Below are positions 1 through 7,800 of a stretch of DNA of 12,459 bases, one piece after another (position 1 is the stretch's first letter; every line of letters begins with the position of its first letter). This DNA is from an uncultured Lachnospiraceae bacterium (GTDB lineage: Bacteria; Bacillota; Clostridia; Lachnospirales; Lachnospiraceae). The notes beneath the pieces are model-generated. The model was not told the DNA's origin and ran no database searches. It was given only the letters and a program-made list of their open reading frames with translations. Made by a program: the position numbers and the translations under genes. The stretch covers positions 1 to 12,459 of the forward strand of contig CAKRJK010000014.1 of assembly GCA_934351705.1 (NCBI GenBank). The letters are read 5' to 3'.

Positions 1-713
1 CTCATATCCTTGCTTATCTTTAAAAACATACGGTTTCCGATTGAAAGCCAGCCGCCTTCAAACAGATCGGTATTCTTCAATTCCACAAATCCGTGACCGC
101 TTGTAACGGACAGTGAGACGATTTTTTTGTCCACACCCGCAACCCTGAGCGTGTCACTGCTTGTTATATCATCCAGCATGATCTGCTCGTCATCTAGAAA
201 TGCCAGCAGCGAATTATCATAATAATATTTTGTATTTCCCACCGTGATCATGTTCTGTTCCCGGGAAATCTCAAACTTGGTGACATTGTCCTGCTCCCAA
301 GCCTTATCCGAAAGCTGTACCCTGCTCAGATTTCCGCTTTCGTTTGTCCGCCCGATGCTTACAATCCTTCCCTGCATCATATTCTCTATGCCGGTTAATT
401 TCCCGTATTTATCCCGGAATTCGGTTCCGTCCGAATATCCGTAGGAAGAAATCTTCCCGTTTGCGGTATTTTGCAGACGGATCGTCTGTTGCTCGGTATC
501 TATTTCATAAATAGCGTATGTTTTTTCTTCCGGCTCTGCCTGTACTGTCTGCTGTTCTGATTTTTTGGATTGCTCTTTTGTTTCTTTCGTGGTGCTGTAT
601 ATCTCATTTCCGGCTTTTACATTGCTGTCTTTTTGCTTGCCGCAGCCTGTGACGGAAAAAATCAAAACCAATAGAACTGCCAGACACAACCGCCCTTTTT
701 TTCTGCTGTTCAT
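1..713 (-). CDS. Lipoprotein of unknown function, possibly PEGA-domain type (3' end outside window)
   Basis: The frame is open from an ATG at 713 to the left edge, 237 codons without a stop, so the C-terminus is missing. Residues 1-6 are polar and basic (MNSRKK), followed by a hydrophobic stretch and the lipobox VTGC with the lipidation cysteine at residue 24. This predicts an exported, membrane-anchored lipoprotein. A low-complexity Lys/Glu/Gln/Ser/Thr linker follows (about residues 27-60), then a mixed-polarity domain. A GAGGTGAG ribosome binding site lies just before the start. The visible end (TSGHGFVELKNTDLFEGGW, then RMFLKISKDM) resembles, from memory, clostridial lipoproteins that continue into PEGA repeats; this is inference, because that part is off the window. 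The lipoprotein nature is firm and the substrate or role is unknown. It has its own promoter, so it is probably not obligately co-transcribed with the CotS-like gene. Confidence 0.8.
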   Translation of the reverse strand, partial: MNSRKKGRLCLAVLLVLIFSVTGCGKQKDSNVKAGNEIYSTTKETKEQSKKSEQQTVQAEPEEKTYAIYEIDTEQQTIRLQNTANGKISSYGYSDGTEFRDKYGKLTGIENMMQGRIVSIGRTNESGNLSRVQLSDKAWEQDNVTKFEISREQNMITVGNTKYYYDNSLLAFLDDEQIMLDDITSSDTLRVAGVDKKIVSLSVTSGHGFVELKNTDLFEGGWLSIGNRMFLKISKDM

Positions 714-735
714 GGCTCACCTCATATATGGTTTT

Positions 736-764
736 ATTATACATGATTCCCCTCAAATTGCCAA
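736..764 (-). promoter_or_regulatory. Sigma-A promoter for the lipoprotein gene
   Basis: On the minus strand a TTGGCA -35 (759-764) and a perfect TATAAT -10 (736-741) are separated by exactly 17 bp. They lie about 22 bp upstream of the lipoprotein ATG and just after the CotS-like stop codon. Confidence 0.8.
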
Positions 765-778
765 GAATCTTTCCGTTT

Positions 779-1759
779 TTATGAGTATGCCATCTTCTTC
801 ATGATTTCTAGGAATCTCTCTCTGTTTTCTTCCTCGGCTTTCATCTTTTCCAACTTCTCTAAGTATCTGCCAAATCCCCACGCTTTATTAGCATTGTAGT
901 AGTGATTTGCTATTTTCCAGAATTTTTCCGGGTATGCCAGCCGCAGATATAGCTGCTCTGTCTCATATGCGGATAATGTTTTCTGCTGCCCGTATGTCCT
1001 TACCATTTCCATTCCGAGTCCGAGATTCCAATTATTTTTTTCTAAAATTTTTCGCATGAAACGTGCCAGATCGCTCACCTGGACATCATAGCAGATACTG
1101 TCAAAACTGATGATGGCTGTTTTATCCTCACAAAATAAAATATTGTGCTGATTGAAATCTCCGTGACAGATTCCGAATCCTGCCCTTTCTTTCTCCTGCT
1201 GTTTTAAGGCGTCTAAAATCTCGTATGCCTGCGTCTCCAGCTTCGGGTATGCCTGTAAAAATTCTTTTTCAAACACGCTTTTGCTTTTTCGCGTCTTGAT
1301 ATAATTTTTTACGGTTCTAAGCTCCCTGGTATGTTTCTGGTATGTTTCCAACAGCTTTCCTTCGCTGCTTTTTAATACCTGCGGCATTTCATCGGAAATG
1401 TCATTTAAGGCAATGTGCAGGCGTGAAAGTGCTTCCACCGCTTTTTTGATTTCATCCCAATTATTGGTACTGCACTCTCTTCCCTCACACCAGTGCCGCA
1501 TCAGATACGGATACCCGTCCGGATCATAGCTTAGATGTGTTCCCTCCGCTGTCGCGATCACGGTCTCGGTCTGCACTCCCTTTTTGTTTACCTCATCGAG
1601 GATTTCCGCGAGAAAATCCGCTTTTGCAGAAGAACCCGCATACTCTTTCAGATACATTTTTCCGTTCTGTGTGACTGCGAAAATTGCACCTCTGCCCTTA
1701 TATGTATCTAAAATTTCCAACGAATATTGTTCAAAGACCGCTTCTTCTTTATAATACAC
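779..1759 (-). CDS. CotS-family spore coat protein (aminoglycoside phosphotransferase/kinase fold)
   Basis: This is a 326-residue soluble protein with a protein-kinase-like/APH fold. The start is taken as GTG at 1759, because a GGAGGGG ribosome binding site sits 5 nt before it; a TTG seven codons upstream (1780) lacks one. The Brenner-type catalytic-loop motif HGDFNQHN is at residues 199-206. The metal-binding position that follows reads IISFD (S218, D220) where APH enzymes have Asp (I-D-F), so Mg-dependent phosphotransfer may be lost or altered. The tail YDVQVSDLARFMRKILEK is typical of the CotS/YtaA group. In Bacillus, CotS-type proteins are spore-coat components, so a coat role here is inferred from the family. 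It lies 61 bp downstream of cca on the same strand, behind a structured hairpin that may control its translation. The kinase substrate, if any, is unknown. Confidence 0.8.
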   Translation of the reverse strand: MYYKEEAVFEQYSLEILDTYKGRGAIFAVTQNGKMYLKEYAGSSAKADFLAEILDEVNKKGVQTETVIATAEGTHLSYDPDGYPYLMRHWCEGRECSTNNWDEIKKAVEALSRLHIALNDISDEMPQVLKSSEGKLLETYQKHTRELRTVKNYIKTRKSKSVFEKEFLQAYPKLETQAYEILDALKQQEKERAGFGICHGDFNQHNILFCEDKTAIISFDSICYDVQVSDLARFMRKILEKNNWNLGLGMEMVRTYGQQKTLSAYETEQLYLRLAYPEKFWKIANHYYNANKAWGFGRYLEKLEKMKAEEENRERFLEIMKKMAYS

Positions 1760-1761
1760 AA

Positions 1762-1822
1762 AAACCCCTCCACATGACAATTCACAGTTACCTGTGTCTT
1801 CCTATCATATGAAAAGGGGTTT
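1762..1822 (-). promoter_or_regulatory. Structured intergenic hairpin covering the CotS-like ribosome binding site
   Basis: Read on the minus strand, AAACCCCT (1815-1822, overlapping the cca stop) pairs with AGGGGTTT (1762-1769). CATATGA (1805-1811) pairs with TCATGTG (1771-1777), with one U-G pair. CACAG pairs with CTGTG around a GTAA tetraloop (1783-1796). The 3' arm contains most of the GGAGGGG Shine-Dalgarno sequence of the next gene and is followed by a short U run. It could act as an SD-sequestering switch, a weak terminator of cca, or both. Confidence 0.5.
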
Positions 1823-3152
1823 ATTTATATACCTTTTTCACTTGTCCGAGCAAATAATCTTTTTGATTTTTCTGAGGTTCTTCCAACACTTCATCCAGCA
1901 GTTTCTTTAATACCTCTCCGATCTCCCTGCCCGGTTTCATGCCGATTGCAATCAGATCACTTCCGTTTACCGCTAAGTCCTTCAGGCTCAGACAGTTTTT
2001 CTCTTTTTTTATCTGCTCATACATCTGCTCGTAGGCGTCGACATATGCCAGTTTTTCCTCTCTTTGATAATTGCTCTGTGCCAGAATATCGGCTCTTTTA
2101 AATGTAAAAAGTGCGGGATACTGTTCTTCTCCGACACGATGGATCGCCCGTCGGATACTCTTTGCTTCAATCGGCGGATTGTCATCATGCCATTTAATCA
2201 ATGTGCAGACACGCTCCATCGTGTCTACGTCAAAACGAAGCCGCCTGAATATCCTGTGTGCCATCACCGCACCCTCTTTCGGGTGTCCGTAAAAATGCGC
2301 AATGCCGTCATCCCCTATGGTTTTGCAGACAGGCTTTGCAATATCGTGAAACAGTGCTGCCAGACGGAGTACTTTATCCTTCGGAACTCCAGCGATCACT
2401 CGCAGCGTATGTTCTCCTACGGTATAACAATGGTGCGGATTTTCCTGTGTGGTCTGCATTGCCGTGGAAAATTCAGGTAGTATCACGTCTGCGATTCCGC
2501 TCTCATATACCGCTCTCATTTCCTGCGGATGATCTGATACCAACAGTTTTACCAGTTCTGTCTGAATACGCTCCGCACTGATTTTTTCAATCGTCGGTGC
2601 TAACTGTTTGATCGCATCGAAAGTCTTTTCCTCTACCGTAAAACCAAGCTGTGCCGCAAAACGGAGCGCCCGGAGCATACGGAGTGCGTCCTCGCTGAAG
2701 CGTTCTTTTGCGTCACCGACGCATCGGATGACTTTCTTTTTTAAATCTCCGATTCCATCAAAGGCATCCACCAATCCACGGCTTTCACTGTAAGCCATGG
2801 CATTGATGGTAAAATCCCTGCGTTTTAAATCCTCCAGAAGATTCGCGGTATACGTTACTTCTTTCGGATGTCTTGCGTCCTCGTACTCTCCGTCAACCCG
2901 ATATGTGGTGACTTCAAATCCCTCTTTTTGCAGCATGACGGTCACGGTTCCGTGCTGTATCCCGGTATCGATCGTGTGGGAAAAAAGCTGCTTGACCTCC
3001 TGCGGCTTTGCCGAGGTCGTAATATCCCAATCCTGCGGTGTCCTTCCAAGCACGGAATCGCGCACACAGCCACCGACCGCATATGCCTCATACCCTGCGT
3101 TTTCCAAAGTCTGTATGATGTTTTTTACTTTCTCCGGTAACTGAATCGTCAT
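1821..3152 (-). CDS. cca: CCA tRNA nucleotidyltransferase with HD domain
   Basis: This 443-residue class II CCA-adding enzyme uses CTP and ATP to build or repair the 3' CCA end of tRNAs in the cytosol. The N-terminal nucleotidyltransferase head shows GGCVRD (residues 27-32) and the catalytic D41-W-D43 pair. It is followed by RRDFTINAMAYS and the RFSEDALRMLRALRFAAQLGF block that binds and selects nucleotides. A C-terminal HD domain has the LFHDIAKP motif (H269-D270), known in many class II enzymes to add phosphohydrolase activity. Length is normal for the HD-containing bacterial form. The start is ATG at 3152 with an AGGGAG ribosome binding site 7 nt upstream. It follows proS by 52 bp with no terminator visible, so the two tRNA-maturation genes are probably co-transcribed and may share T-box control. 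Confidence 0.95.
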   Translation of the reverse strand: MTIQLPEKVKNIIQTLENAGYEAYAVGGCVRDSVLGRTPQDWDITTSAKPQEVKQLFSHTIDTGIQHGTVTVMLQKEGFEVTTYRVDGEYEDARHPKEVTYTANLLEDLKRRDFTINAMAYSESRGLVDAFDGIGDLKKKVIRCVGDAKERFSEDALRMLRALRFAAQLGFTVEEKTFDAIKQLAPTIEKISAERIQTELVKLLVSDHPQEMRAVYESGIADVILPEFSTAMQTTQENPHHCYTVGEHTLRVIAGVPKDKVLRLAALFHDIAKPVCKTIGDDGIAHFYGHPKEGAVMAHRIFRRLRFDVDTMERVCTLIKWHDDNPPIEAKSIRRAIHRVGEEQYPALFTFKRADILAQSNYQREEKLAYVDAYEQMYEQIKKEKNCLSLKDLAVNGSDLIAIGMKPGREIGEVLKKLLDEVLEEPQKNQKDYLLGQVKKVYK

Positions 3153-3204
3153 AATGTCTCCCTGTGCCTGTGAAAATGTGACACCTTATCGTTCACTTAA
3201 GATT

Positions 3205-4647
3205 TTAGTATGCTTTTCCCCAATATACCAGTTTGTGTGCCGGTTGTCCGCAGCAGACACAAGTCTCTGCGATCCGCTCCTGATCGTGGAACGGCATACA
3301 ACGTGAGGTTGCTGTCGTATCTTCTTTTATCTTGTCTTCGCATGCCTGCTCGCCGCACCACATGCCCCGGATAAATCCGGTTTTGTTTTCTACCAGATGT
3401 TGGAACTCGCCGTAGTTGTGTGCGTCCCAGATATGTTCGTCTCTGTGTGCTTTTGCTCTCTCGAACATCTCTGTCTGAATTTTCTCTAATAACTCCGGCA
3501 ATACTGTTGCCACTTCATCCAATCCACACTCTATCTTTTCTCTGGTGTCGCGGCGTACCAGAACACATTTGCCTGCCGCAATATCCTTTGGTCCCAACTC
3601 GACACGAACCGGAATACCGCGCATTTCCTGCTCGGAGAATTTCCATCCCGGACTCTTTTCGCTGTCGTCTAATTTGACTGTTACTCCGGCTTTTGCGATT
3701 GCCTCTTTTACTTCGTTTGCCCGTTCCAGAACTCCCTCTTTCTGCTGTTGGATCGGGATTACCATAACCTGTGTCGGTGCGATACGAGGTGGCAGCACCA
3801 GACCGGAATCGTCACCGTGTACCATGATGATTGCCCCGATCAGACGGGTGGTCATTCCCCATGATGTCTGGTGAACATACTGTAATTTATTTTGCTTGTC
3901 TGTATACTGTATTCCAAATGCTTTTGCAAATCCGTCACCGAAATTGTGGCTGGTTCCTGACTGCAATGCTTTTCCGTCGTGCATGAGTGCCTCGATGGTG
4001 TAGGTTGCCTCTGCTCCCGCAAATTTCTCTTTATCTGTTTTTCTTCCGCGGACAACCGGCATTGCCAATACTTCTTCGCAGAAATCCGCATAGAGATTTA
4101 ACATCTGAACTGTTCTCTCCTCCGCTTCCTCTGCGGTCGCATGAGCAGTATGTCCCTCCTGCCATAAAAACTCTCTGGAACGCAAAAACGGTCTTGTCTC
4201 TTTTTCCCATCTTACCACTGAACACCACTGGTTATACACCTTCGGCAGATCTCTGTAAGACTGAATATCATCTTTATAAAAATCGCAGAACAAGGTTTCG
4301 GAAGTCGGTCTGACACAAAGTCTCTCCTGAAGCGGATTCAAACCTCCGTGTGTCACCCATGCAACCTCCGGTGCGAAACCTTCTACATGATCTTTTTCTT
4401 TCTGAAGAAGACTCTCCGGTATGAACATCGGCATATATACGTTTTCGACTCCCGTCTCTTTGAAGCGGCGGTCAAGCTCTGCCTGTATATTCTCCCAGAT
4501 TGCATATCCTGCCGGCTTGATCACCATACATCCTTTTACGGAAGAATAGTCGATTAACTCTGCTTTTTTTACCACATCGGTATACCATTGTGCGAAATCG
4601 GTATCCATGGATGTGATTGCTTCTACTAATTTTTTGTCCTTTGCCAT
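3205..4647 (-). CDS. proS: Prolyl-tRNA synthetase, archaeal/eukaryal type
   Basis: This 480-residue class II aminoacyl-tRNA synthetase charges tRNA(Pro) with proline. It belongs to the shorter ProRS group without the editing (INS) domain found in E. coli-type enzymes. The core shows PTSET (residues 114-118), motif 2 ([15 protein letters not shown], residues 146-160) followed by [10 protein letters not shown], and the GTSHNFG block. The anticodon-binding region begins near [10 protein letters not shown]. The C-terminus carries the Cys-rich segment of this subtype (WCGEQAC, SRCMPF, CVCCG) and ends in the conserved KAY tail (WGKAY). The ATG at 4647 has an AAAGGAG ribosome binding site. Expression should rise when tRNA(Pro) is uncharged, through the T-box leader directly upstream, whose specifier is a proline codon. 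No residue looks abnormal. Confidence 0.97.
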   Translation of the reverse strand: MAKDKKLVEAITSMDTDFAQWYTDVVKKAELIDYSSVKGCMVIKPAGYAIWENIQAELDRRFKETGVENVYMPMFIPESLLQKEKDHVEGFAPEVAWVTHGGLNPLQERLCVRPTSETLFCDFYKDDIQSYRDLPKVYNQWCSVVRWEKETRPFLRSREFLWQEGHTAHATAEEAEERTVQMLNLYADFCEEVLAMPVVRGRKTDKEKFAGAEATYTIEALMHDGKALQSGTSHNFGDGFAKAFGIQYTDKQNKLQYVHQTSWGMTTRLIGAIIMVHGDDSGLVLPPRIAPTQVMVIPIQQQKEGVLERANEVKEAIAKAGVTVKLDDSEKSPGWKFSEQEMRGIPVRVELGPKDIAAGKCVLVRRDTREKIECGLDEVATVLPELLEKIQTEMFERAKAHRDEHIWDAHNYGEFQHLVENKTGFIRGMWCGEQACEDKIKEDTTATSRCMPFHDQERIAETCVCCGQPAHKLVYWGKAY

Positions 4648-4705
4648 GTTTTCTCTCCTTTTTTTGTTTTCGATGAAGCTTCGCTTTGATTCTGTCTTAT
4701 AAAAT

Positions 4706-4753
4706 AAAAAAGCGAAGACGATTCATCCCTTGAAAAGGGACCGAAAGTCTTCG
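4706..4753 (-). terminator. T-box-controlled intrinsic terminator upstream of proS
   Basis: On the minus strand CGAAGAC (4747-4753) pairs with GTCTTCG (4713-4719), followed by a C and a six-T run (4706-4711). An inner TCCCTTTTCAAGGGA hairpin stacks in the loop. The 5' arm directly abuts the T-box sequence, as expected for terminator/antiterminator competition. Confidence 0.88.
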
Positions 4754-4931
4754 GCGGTACCACCCTAATTAATGCTGTCTGCATTCTCTCGTCTTCCGCT
4801 AACGCCGGAATTACGCCGAACTTTCATTCGGATGCTCCGAGGTAGGTTCAAGGATTGCTCTGATGAAATCTCTCAGCGTTTGATTTCTTCTCTGTAATCT
4901 CGCATAGGCTTTACTATTCCTCTTCTTTGCG
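4706..4931 (-). promoter_or_regulatory. T-box leader (proline-specific) of proS
   Basis: The conserved T-box core AATTAGGGTGGTACCGCC lies at 4753-4770 on the minus strand. Upstream is a Stem I-like region with the AGTAA bulge (in GGAATAGTAA, 4911-4920), ACAGAG and CTGAGAG elements and the GAACCTACCTCGGAG specifier-loop signature. The codon at the usual specifier place is CCT (4844-4846), a proline codon followed by a purine, matching the downstream synthetase. T-box leaders bind uncharged tRNA and stabilise an antiterminator, here controlling proS and probably cca. The 481-bp gene-free stretch 4648-5128 holds this leader, its promoter and the palindrome at 4977-5084. Confidence 0.92.
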
Positions 4932-4937
4932 TCCTTT

Positions 4938-4967
4938 ATTGTACTTCGTGTGTTGAGGGGTTGTCAA
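4938..4967 (-). promoter_or_regulatory. Sigma-A promoter of the proS T-box transcript
   Basis: A perfect TTGACA -35 (4962-4967) and a TACAAT -10 (4938-4943) lie on the minus strand with an 18-bp spacer. They place the transcript start near 4931, directly before the T-box Stem I. Confidence 0.8.
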
Positions 4968-4976
4968 GTGTTTTAC

Positions 4977-5084
4977 GATTTTATGGGCTTTTGCGGCGGG
5001 TTCGGTGCTATATGCCCTACCATCAGTCTGTTTCCGCATGGTAGGGCATATAGCACCGAACCCGTCGCAAAAGTCCATAAAATC
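4977..5084. repeat. Long inverted repeat, 47-bp arms with 14-nt loop
   Basis: Arms 4977-5023 and 5038-5084 are complementary at 45 of 47 positions. The two differences (G4987/T5074 and G4996/T5065) are G-U pairs in plus-strand RNA. The loop is CAGTCTGTTTCCGC. No T run follows on either strand, so it is not a canonical intrinsic terminator, though it sits at the 3' end of the leftward glycosylase gene and 10 bp from the proS -35 box. It is much longer than a normal terminator and may be a palindromic repeat element or a structured RNA. Confidence 0.9.
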
Positions 5085-5128
5085 TCCATTTCGGTTCCGT
5101 CGTAGAACAGTGTGTTTTGGAATACCTC

Positions 5129-5620
5129 TTATAAAAGAATATATTTCCCCCACTCCTTGACTAACCGCTCCAATGAAAATGCCGCATTCGCAGGACTTGT
5201 CGATGGCAGTTTAATCGCCTGCTTTGAGCATAACGGATACATATATTTTTCGTACAAACTGTATGCTTTTGCACCGTTTGCATAAATCGCCTCTATCCTG
5301 CTTTGCTCAAGAATCATTGAAATATCGTTTGGTACAACATCACGGATTGAACTGTCACTTGAACCCTCGATCGTACAACTTTGTATGACATCCCAGAGTG
5401 CAATTTTGTGTTGCAACAGAAATTTTTTCTTTTCCTCTATGGTTTTTGGTATCTCGTCGTATGCCAGCTCTGCCAGCACCTTCCAAAAACGATTTTGAGG
5501 ATGTCCGTAATAAAACTGCTTCTCTCTGGATTTTACGGACGGAAATGTTCCTAATATTAAAATACGTGAATCCTCCCGGTAAACCGGTTCAAAAGTATGT
5601 GTAACCCGTTCTTTTTCCAT
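5129..5620 (-). CDS. DNA-deoxyinosine (hypoxanthine-DNA) glycosylase, UDG superfamily
   Basis: This is a 163-residue single-domain protein of the uracil-DNA glycosylase fold. Motif 1 reads LILGTFPSVKSREKQFYYGH with PQNRFW following (residues 21-46), and the second signature is LPSTSPANA (residues 138-146). Both are characteristic of the family 6 HDG group, which removes hypoxanthine (deaminated adenine) from DNA at the start of base-excision repair. An LWDVIQS segment (75-81) supplies the intervening strand with D77. The length fits the family. The ATG at 5620 is preceded by GGAGG. It appears monocistronic, facing away from the hydrogenase-like gene. A TACAAT (5649-5654, minus strand) could be its -10 but the -35 is poor. 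Substrate preference is inferred from family motifs; other UDG activities are possible. Confidence 0.88.
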   Translation of the reverse strand: MEKERVTHTFEPVYREDSRILILGTFPSVKSREKQFYYGHPQNRFWKVLAELAYDEIPKTIEEKKKFLLQHKIALWDVIQSCTIEGSSDSSIRDVVPNDISMILEQSRIEAIYANGAKAYSLYEKYMYPLCSKQAIKLPSTSPANAAFSLERLVKEWGKYILL

Positions 5621-5757
5621 GTTTCCTCCACTTGTACCTCTCTCATTTATTGTATAAATATTATGGATTTTTTATAATTGTAAAATTTACCTTTATTTTA
5701 CACCAAACGGCACTTTTCCTCAAATTAGGTCTTTTTTTCCATTTTTCCCTGTAAACC

Positions 5758-5786
5758 TTGTTACCCACCCTCTTTTCCGCTATAAT
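5758..5786 (+). promoter_or_regulatory. Sigma-A promoter of the hydrogenase-like sensor gene
   Basis: TTGTTA (5758-5763) and a perfect TATAAT (5781-5786) have a 17-bp spacer. The expected transcript start is near 5793, and a GAGAGGTG ribosome binding site precedes the ATG at 5820. Confidence 0.8.
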
Positions 5787-5819
5787 AAATACAAATTATG
5801 AAGCGAGAGGTGTAAGCAT

Positions 5820-7070
5820 ATGAGTGTAATCCAATTAGATGTTGATAAATGTGTCGGCTGTAACACTTGCGTCCGTGCCTGTCCGGTTATCGACGCAAAC
5901 ATAGCAAAAACAAACGAAGACGGGAATTTAATTATAAATATTGATGATAACAAATGTATCAAATGCGGTTCCTGCATTACGGCATGTTCCCATCATGCCC
6001 GTACATATCTTGATGACACCGACCGCTTTTTTGAGGGTGTAGGAAACCGCGAAGAAATCGCAGTGATCATGGCTCCGGCTTTCCGTGTCGCATTTGAGGA
6101 CAACTGGGAGGATGTGCTGGCATGGCTCCGCTCTCAGGGTGTTTCCAGAATATATGATGTCTCTTTCGGTGCAGACATCTGTACATGGGCTCATATCCGC
6201 CTCTTAGATGAGAATCCCGAGGCAAAAATGATTTCACAGCCGTGTGCCGCTATCGTAAATTATGTCCTGCGTCACAATACGGATCTGATTTCCCATTTAT
6301 CACCGGTTCACAGCCCAATGTCCTGTCTGGGTATGTATATCCGCAAATATGAGGGATTTCACGGAAAAATTGCTGCTCTTTCGCCTTGTATCGCAAAGAT
6401 CGATGAATTTAAGCAGACCAAAATCATTGACTACAATGTAACCATAGAAAAATTTTCAAACTATCTTCGTGACCATAAAATTTCCATTCCAAAGTCGGCA
6501 ACGCCTTTCAAATTCGATGCCTTTGAAGGCTTGGAGGGTTCAATTTACTCCCGACCGGGAGGATTGATGAAGAACATCTTAATCCATCACCCGAATGCAA
6601 TGGTTCTTACTTCCGAGGGTGTTGAGAAAGTATATCATGACTTAGATACCTACCTGACACAGACAAAGGAAAACCGTCCGAATGTCTTTGACGTTTTAAA
6701 CTGTGCAATGCAGGTCCTGCGATCGGAACTGAAAAACATCCGTTTGAGATTTCTTCCGTTATGCACACTCTGGAACGTGATGCACGTAAGGTTCGTAAAG
6801 CACATACACGAAACGGCGTCGATGAACAGTTCGACTATTTTGACAAAACCCTTAACATTGAGGATTTCAAAAGACGTTACTTCTCTGAGGCAAGCACAAA
6901 ATCCAGCGTTTCCGATGCGGAGCTTGACCGGGCGTTTCTTTCTCTCGGCAAAACGACGGAGGTGGAGCGTCACTTTGACTGCCATGCCTGCGGATTCTCA
7001 AGCTGTAAAGAGATGGCTGCCGCACTTTGTCTCGGTATCAACGAGCGTGAAAACTGCCACCAATATGTAA
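5820..7070 (+). CDS. [FeFe]-hydrogenase-like sensor protein, N-terminal part (frame-disrupted gene)
   Basis: This frame encodes the front of a gene that continues in the -1 frame to 7732; family-like sequence ends near residue 296 (6707), and the remaining residues to 7070 look like out-of-frame translation. Two ferredoxin [4Fe-4S] motifs come first (Cys 11, 14, 17, 21 and 46, 49, 52, 56). A hydrogenase large-subunit C-terminal-like domain follows. Its L1 motif is SQPCAA (C142) instead of TSCCP, so the usual proton-relay cysteine is Pro141. L2 is SPCIAK (C190, K193), with Ser for the usual Met. L3 begins at LNC (C295), where the frame breaks. This pattern suggests a sensory or electron-transfer domain rather than a fast H2-turnover enzyme. 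ATG at 5820 has a good ribosome binding site and promoter. If not a sequencing error or recoding, the gene is a pseudogene. Confidence 0.8.
   Translation: MSVIQLDVDKCVGCNTCVRACPVIDANIAKTNEDGNLIINIDDNKCIKCGSCITACSHHARTYLDDTDRFFEGVGNREEIAVIMAPAFRVAFEDNWEDVLAWLRSQGVSRIYDVSFGADICTWAHIRLLDENPEAKMISQPCAAIVNYVLRHNTDLISHLSPVHSPMSCLGMYIRKYEGFHGKIAALSPCIAKIDEFKQTKIIDYNVTIEKFSNYLRDHKISIPKSATPFKFDAFEGLEGSIYSRPGGLMKNILIHHPNAMVLTSEGVEKVYHDLDTYLTQTKENRPNVFDVLNCAMQVLRSELKNIRLRFLPLCTLWNVMHVRFVKHIHETASMNSSTILTKPLTLRISKDVTSLRQAQNPAFPMRSLTGRFFLSAKRRRWSVTLTAMPADSQAVKRWLPHFVSVSTSVKTATNM
6695..6710 (+). other. Frame-disruption site with in-frame U UUA AAC heptamer
   Basis: The upstream frame reads GTT TTA AAC TGT GCA ATG. 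Homologous-looking sequence then resumes in the -1 frame (AAT GCA GGT CCT, giving NAGPAIG). The heptamer T TTA AAC (6695-6701) is in the register needed for tandem -1 slippage. The -1 frame is closed upstream by a TGA at 6689-6691, so any switch must happen after that. Confidence 0.75.
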
Positions 7071-7732
7071 TTAATCAGGTGAAAAAAGAGCGTCAGACTG
7101 TCGATTCCATTAACAAAAAAGTGTTGGAGATCAACCAGAAGCTTATGGATATTTTTGATATTCTGGCTCACAATATTTCAAATGCAAAGAAAGAAGCTAC
7201 CCACATTAACGAATTGGGAATCATCAACTCAAGTGAGATGACGAATGTTTCCGATAAGATGGGCGAGTTAAATGATTTAAACAATACAATTTCTTCCGCT
7301 TTGGAAAATATCACAACCAGCATCGCAAACTACAATCAGATGACTGCCGATGTAGAAAAAATCGCTTCCCGCATCAATCTGCTTTCTTTAAACGCTGCGA
7401 TCGAGGCTGCAAAAGCCGGTGACGCAGGACGCGGATTTGCGGTTGTTGCAACAAACATTCGTGATCTGTCGGCAAGCTCCAAAAACGCAGTCGGTACTGC
7501 ACAGGAGAATGACATGGCTGTACGTGATGCCATTCAAAATGTCGATGCTGTTGTCGAGGAATTTAAAACCGCTATCTCTGCTCTTTTGAAAAATGTACAT
7601 CATACCTTAGAGAACGTAAACGAAACCTGCACCAACAGTAAATCCATTGAAGATGCCATGTCGAACGTGGCACAGATGGCATCCGAGGTGCAAGAATTAA
7701 TCGAACAGACCAACGATATTCTAAACTCCTAA
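6761..7732 (+). CDS. Methyl-accepting (MCP) signalling part of the hydrogenase-like sensor (frame-disrupted gene)
   Basis: This is the C-terminal half of the gene beginning at 5820. Coding similarity starts before the ATG at 6761, in this frame from about 6707, and no ribosome binding site precedes that ATG, so it is unlikely to be an independent gene. In order it shows a linker, then a cysteine cluster [18 protein letters not shown] ending in ERENC, typical of a small extra Fe-S domain. A coiled-coil-rich helix follows. Last is the conserved chemoreceptor hairpin tip [16 protein letters not shown] followed by [17 protein letters not shown], which in other MCPs binds CheA/CheW. No membrane segment is present, so the intact protein would be a cytosolic receptor of about 637 residues (5820-7732), coupling redox or H2-related state to chemotaxis-type signalling. 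That input is inference from domain content. Confidence 0.8.
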   Translation: MHTLERDARKVRKAHTRNGVDEQFDYFDKTLNIEDFKRRYFSEASTKSSVSDAELDRAFLSLGKTTEVERHFDCHACGFSSCKEMAAALCLGINERENCHQYVINQVKKERQTVDSINKKVLEINQKLMDIFDILAHNISNAKKEATHINELGIINSSEMTNVSDKMGELNDLNNTISSALENITTSIANYNQMTADVEKIASRINLLSLNAAIEAAKAGDAGRGFAVVATNIRDLSASSKNAVGTAQENDMAVRDAIQNVDAVVEEFKTAISALLKNVHHTLENVNETCTNSKSIEDAMSNVAQMASEVQELIEQTNDILNS

Positions 7733-7745
7733 GACGATAAAAACC

Positions 7746-7800
7746 GGAGAGTGTCGCAAAAAGAATCTTTTCGATATTCTTTTTGCGATACTCTCCTTTT
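7746..7800. terminator. Bidirectional intrinsic terminator between the sensor gene and spoIIID
   Basis: A 21-bp stem (7746-7766 with 7776-7796, one G-U pair in plus RNA) with a 9-nt loop is followed by TTTTTATT on the plus strand. On the minus strand the hairpin is followed by GGTTTTTATC. It lies 13 nt after the sensor stop codon and 3 nt after the spoIIID stop, so it can serve both converging transcripts. Confidence 0.9.

Noticed and set aside
2064..3144. Several plus-strand open frames of 60-140 codons opposite cca
   Set aside because: They lie antisense to a complete, motif-rich cca gene, lack ribosome binding sites and show no recognisable domain. The same holds for the open frames opposite proS, trkA and the prenyltransferase.
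5621..5757. Promoter for the glycosylase gene
   Set aside because: A TACAAT at 5649-5654 (minus) is plausible, but the -35 at the right distance (TTATAA) is poor, so it is not listed as a feature.
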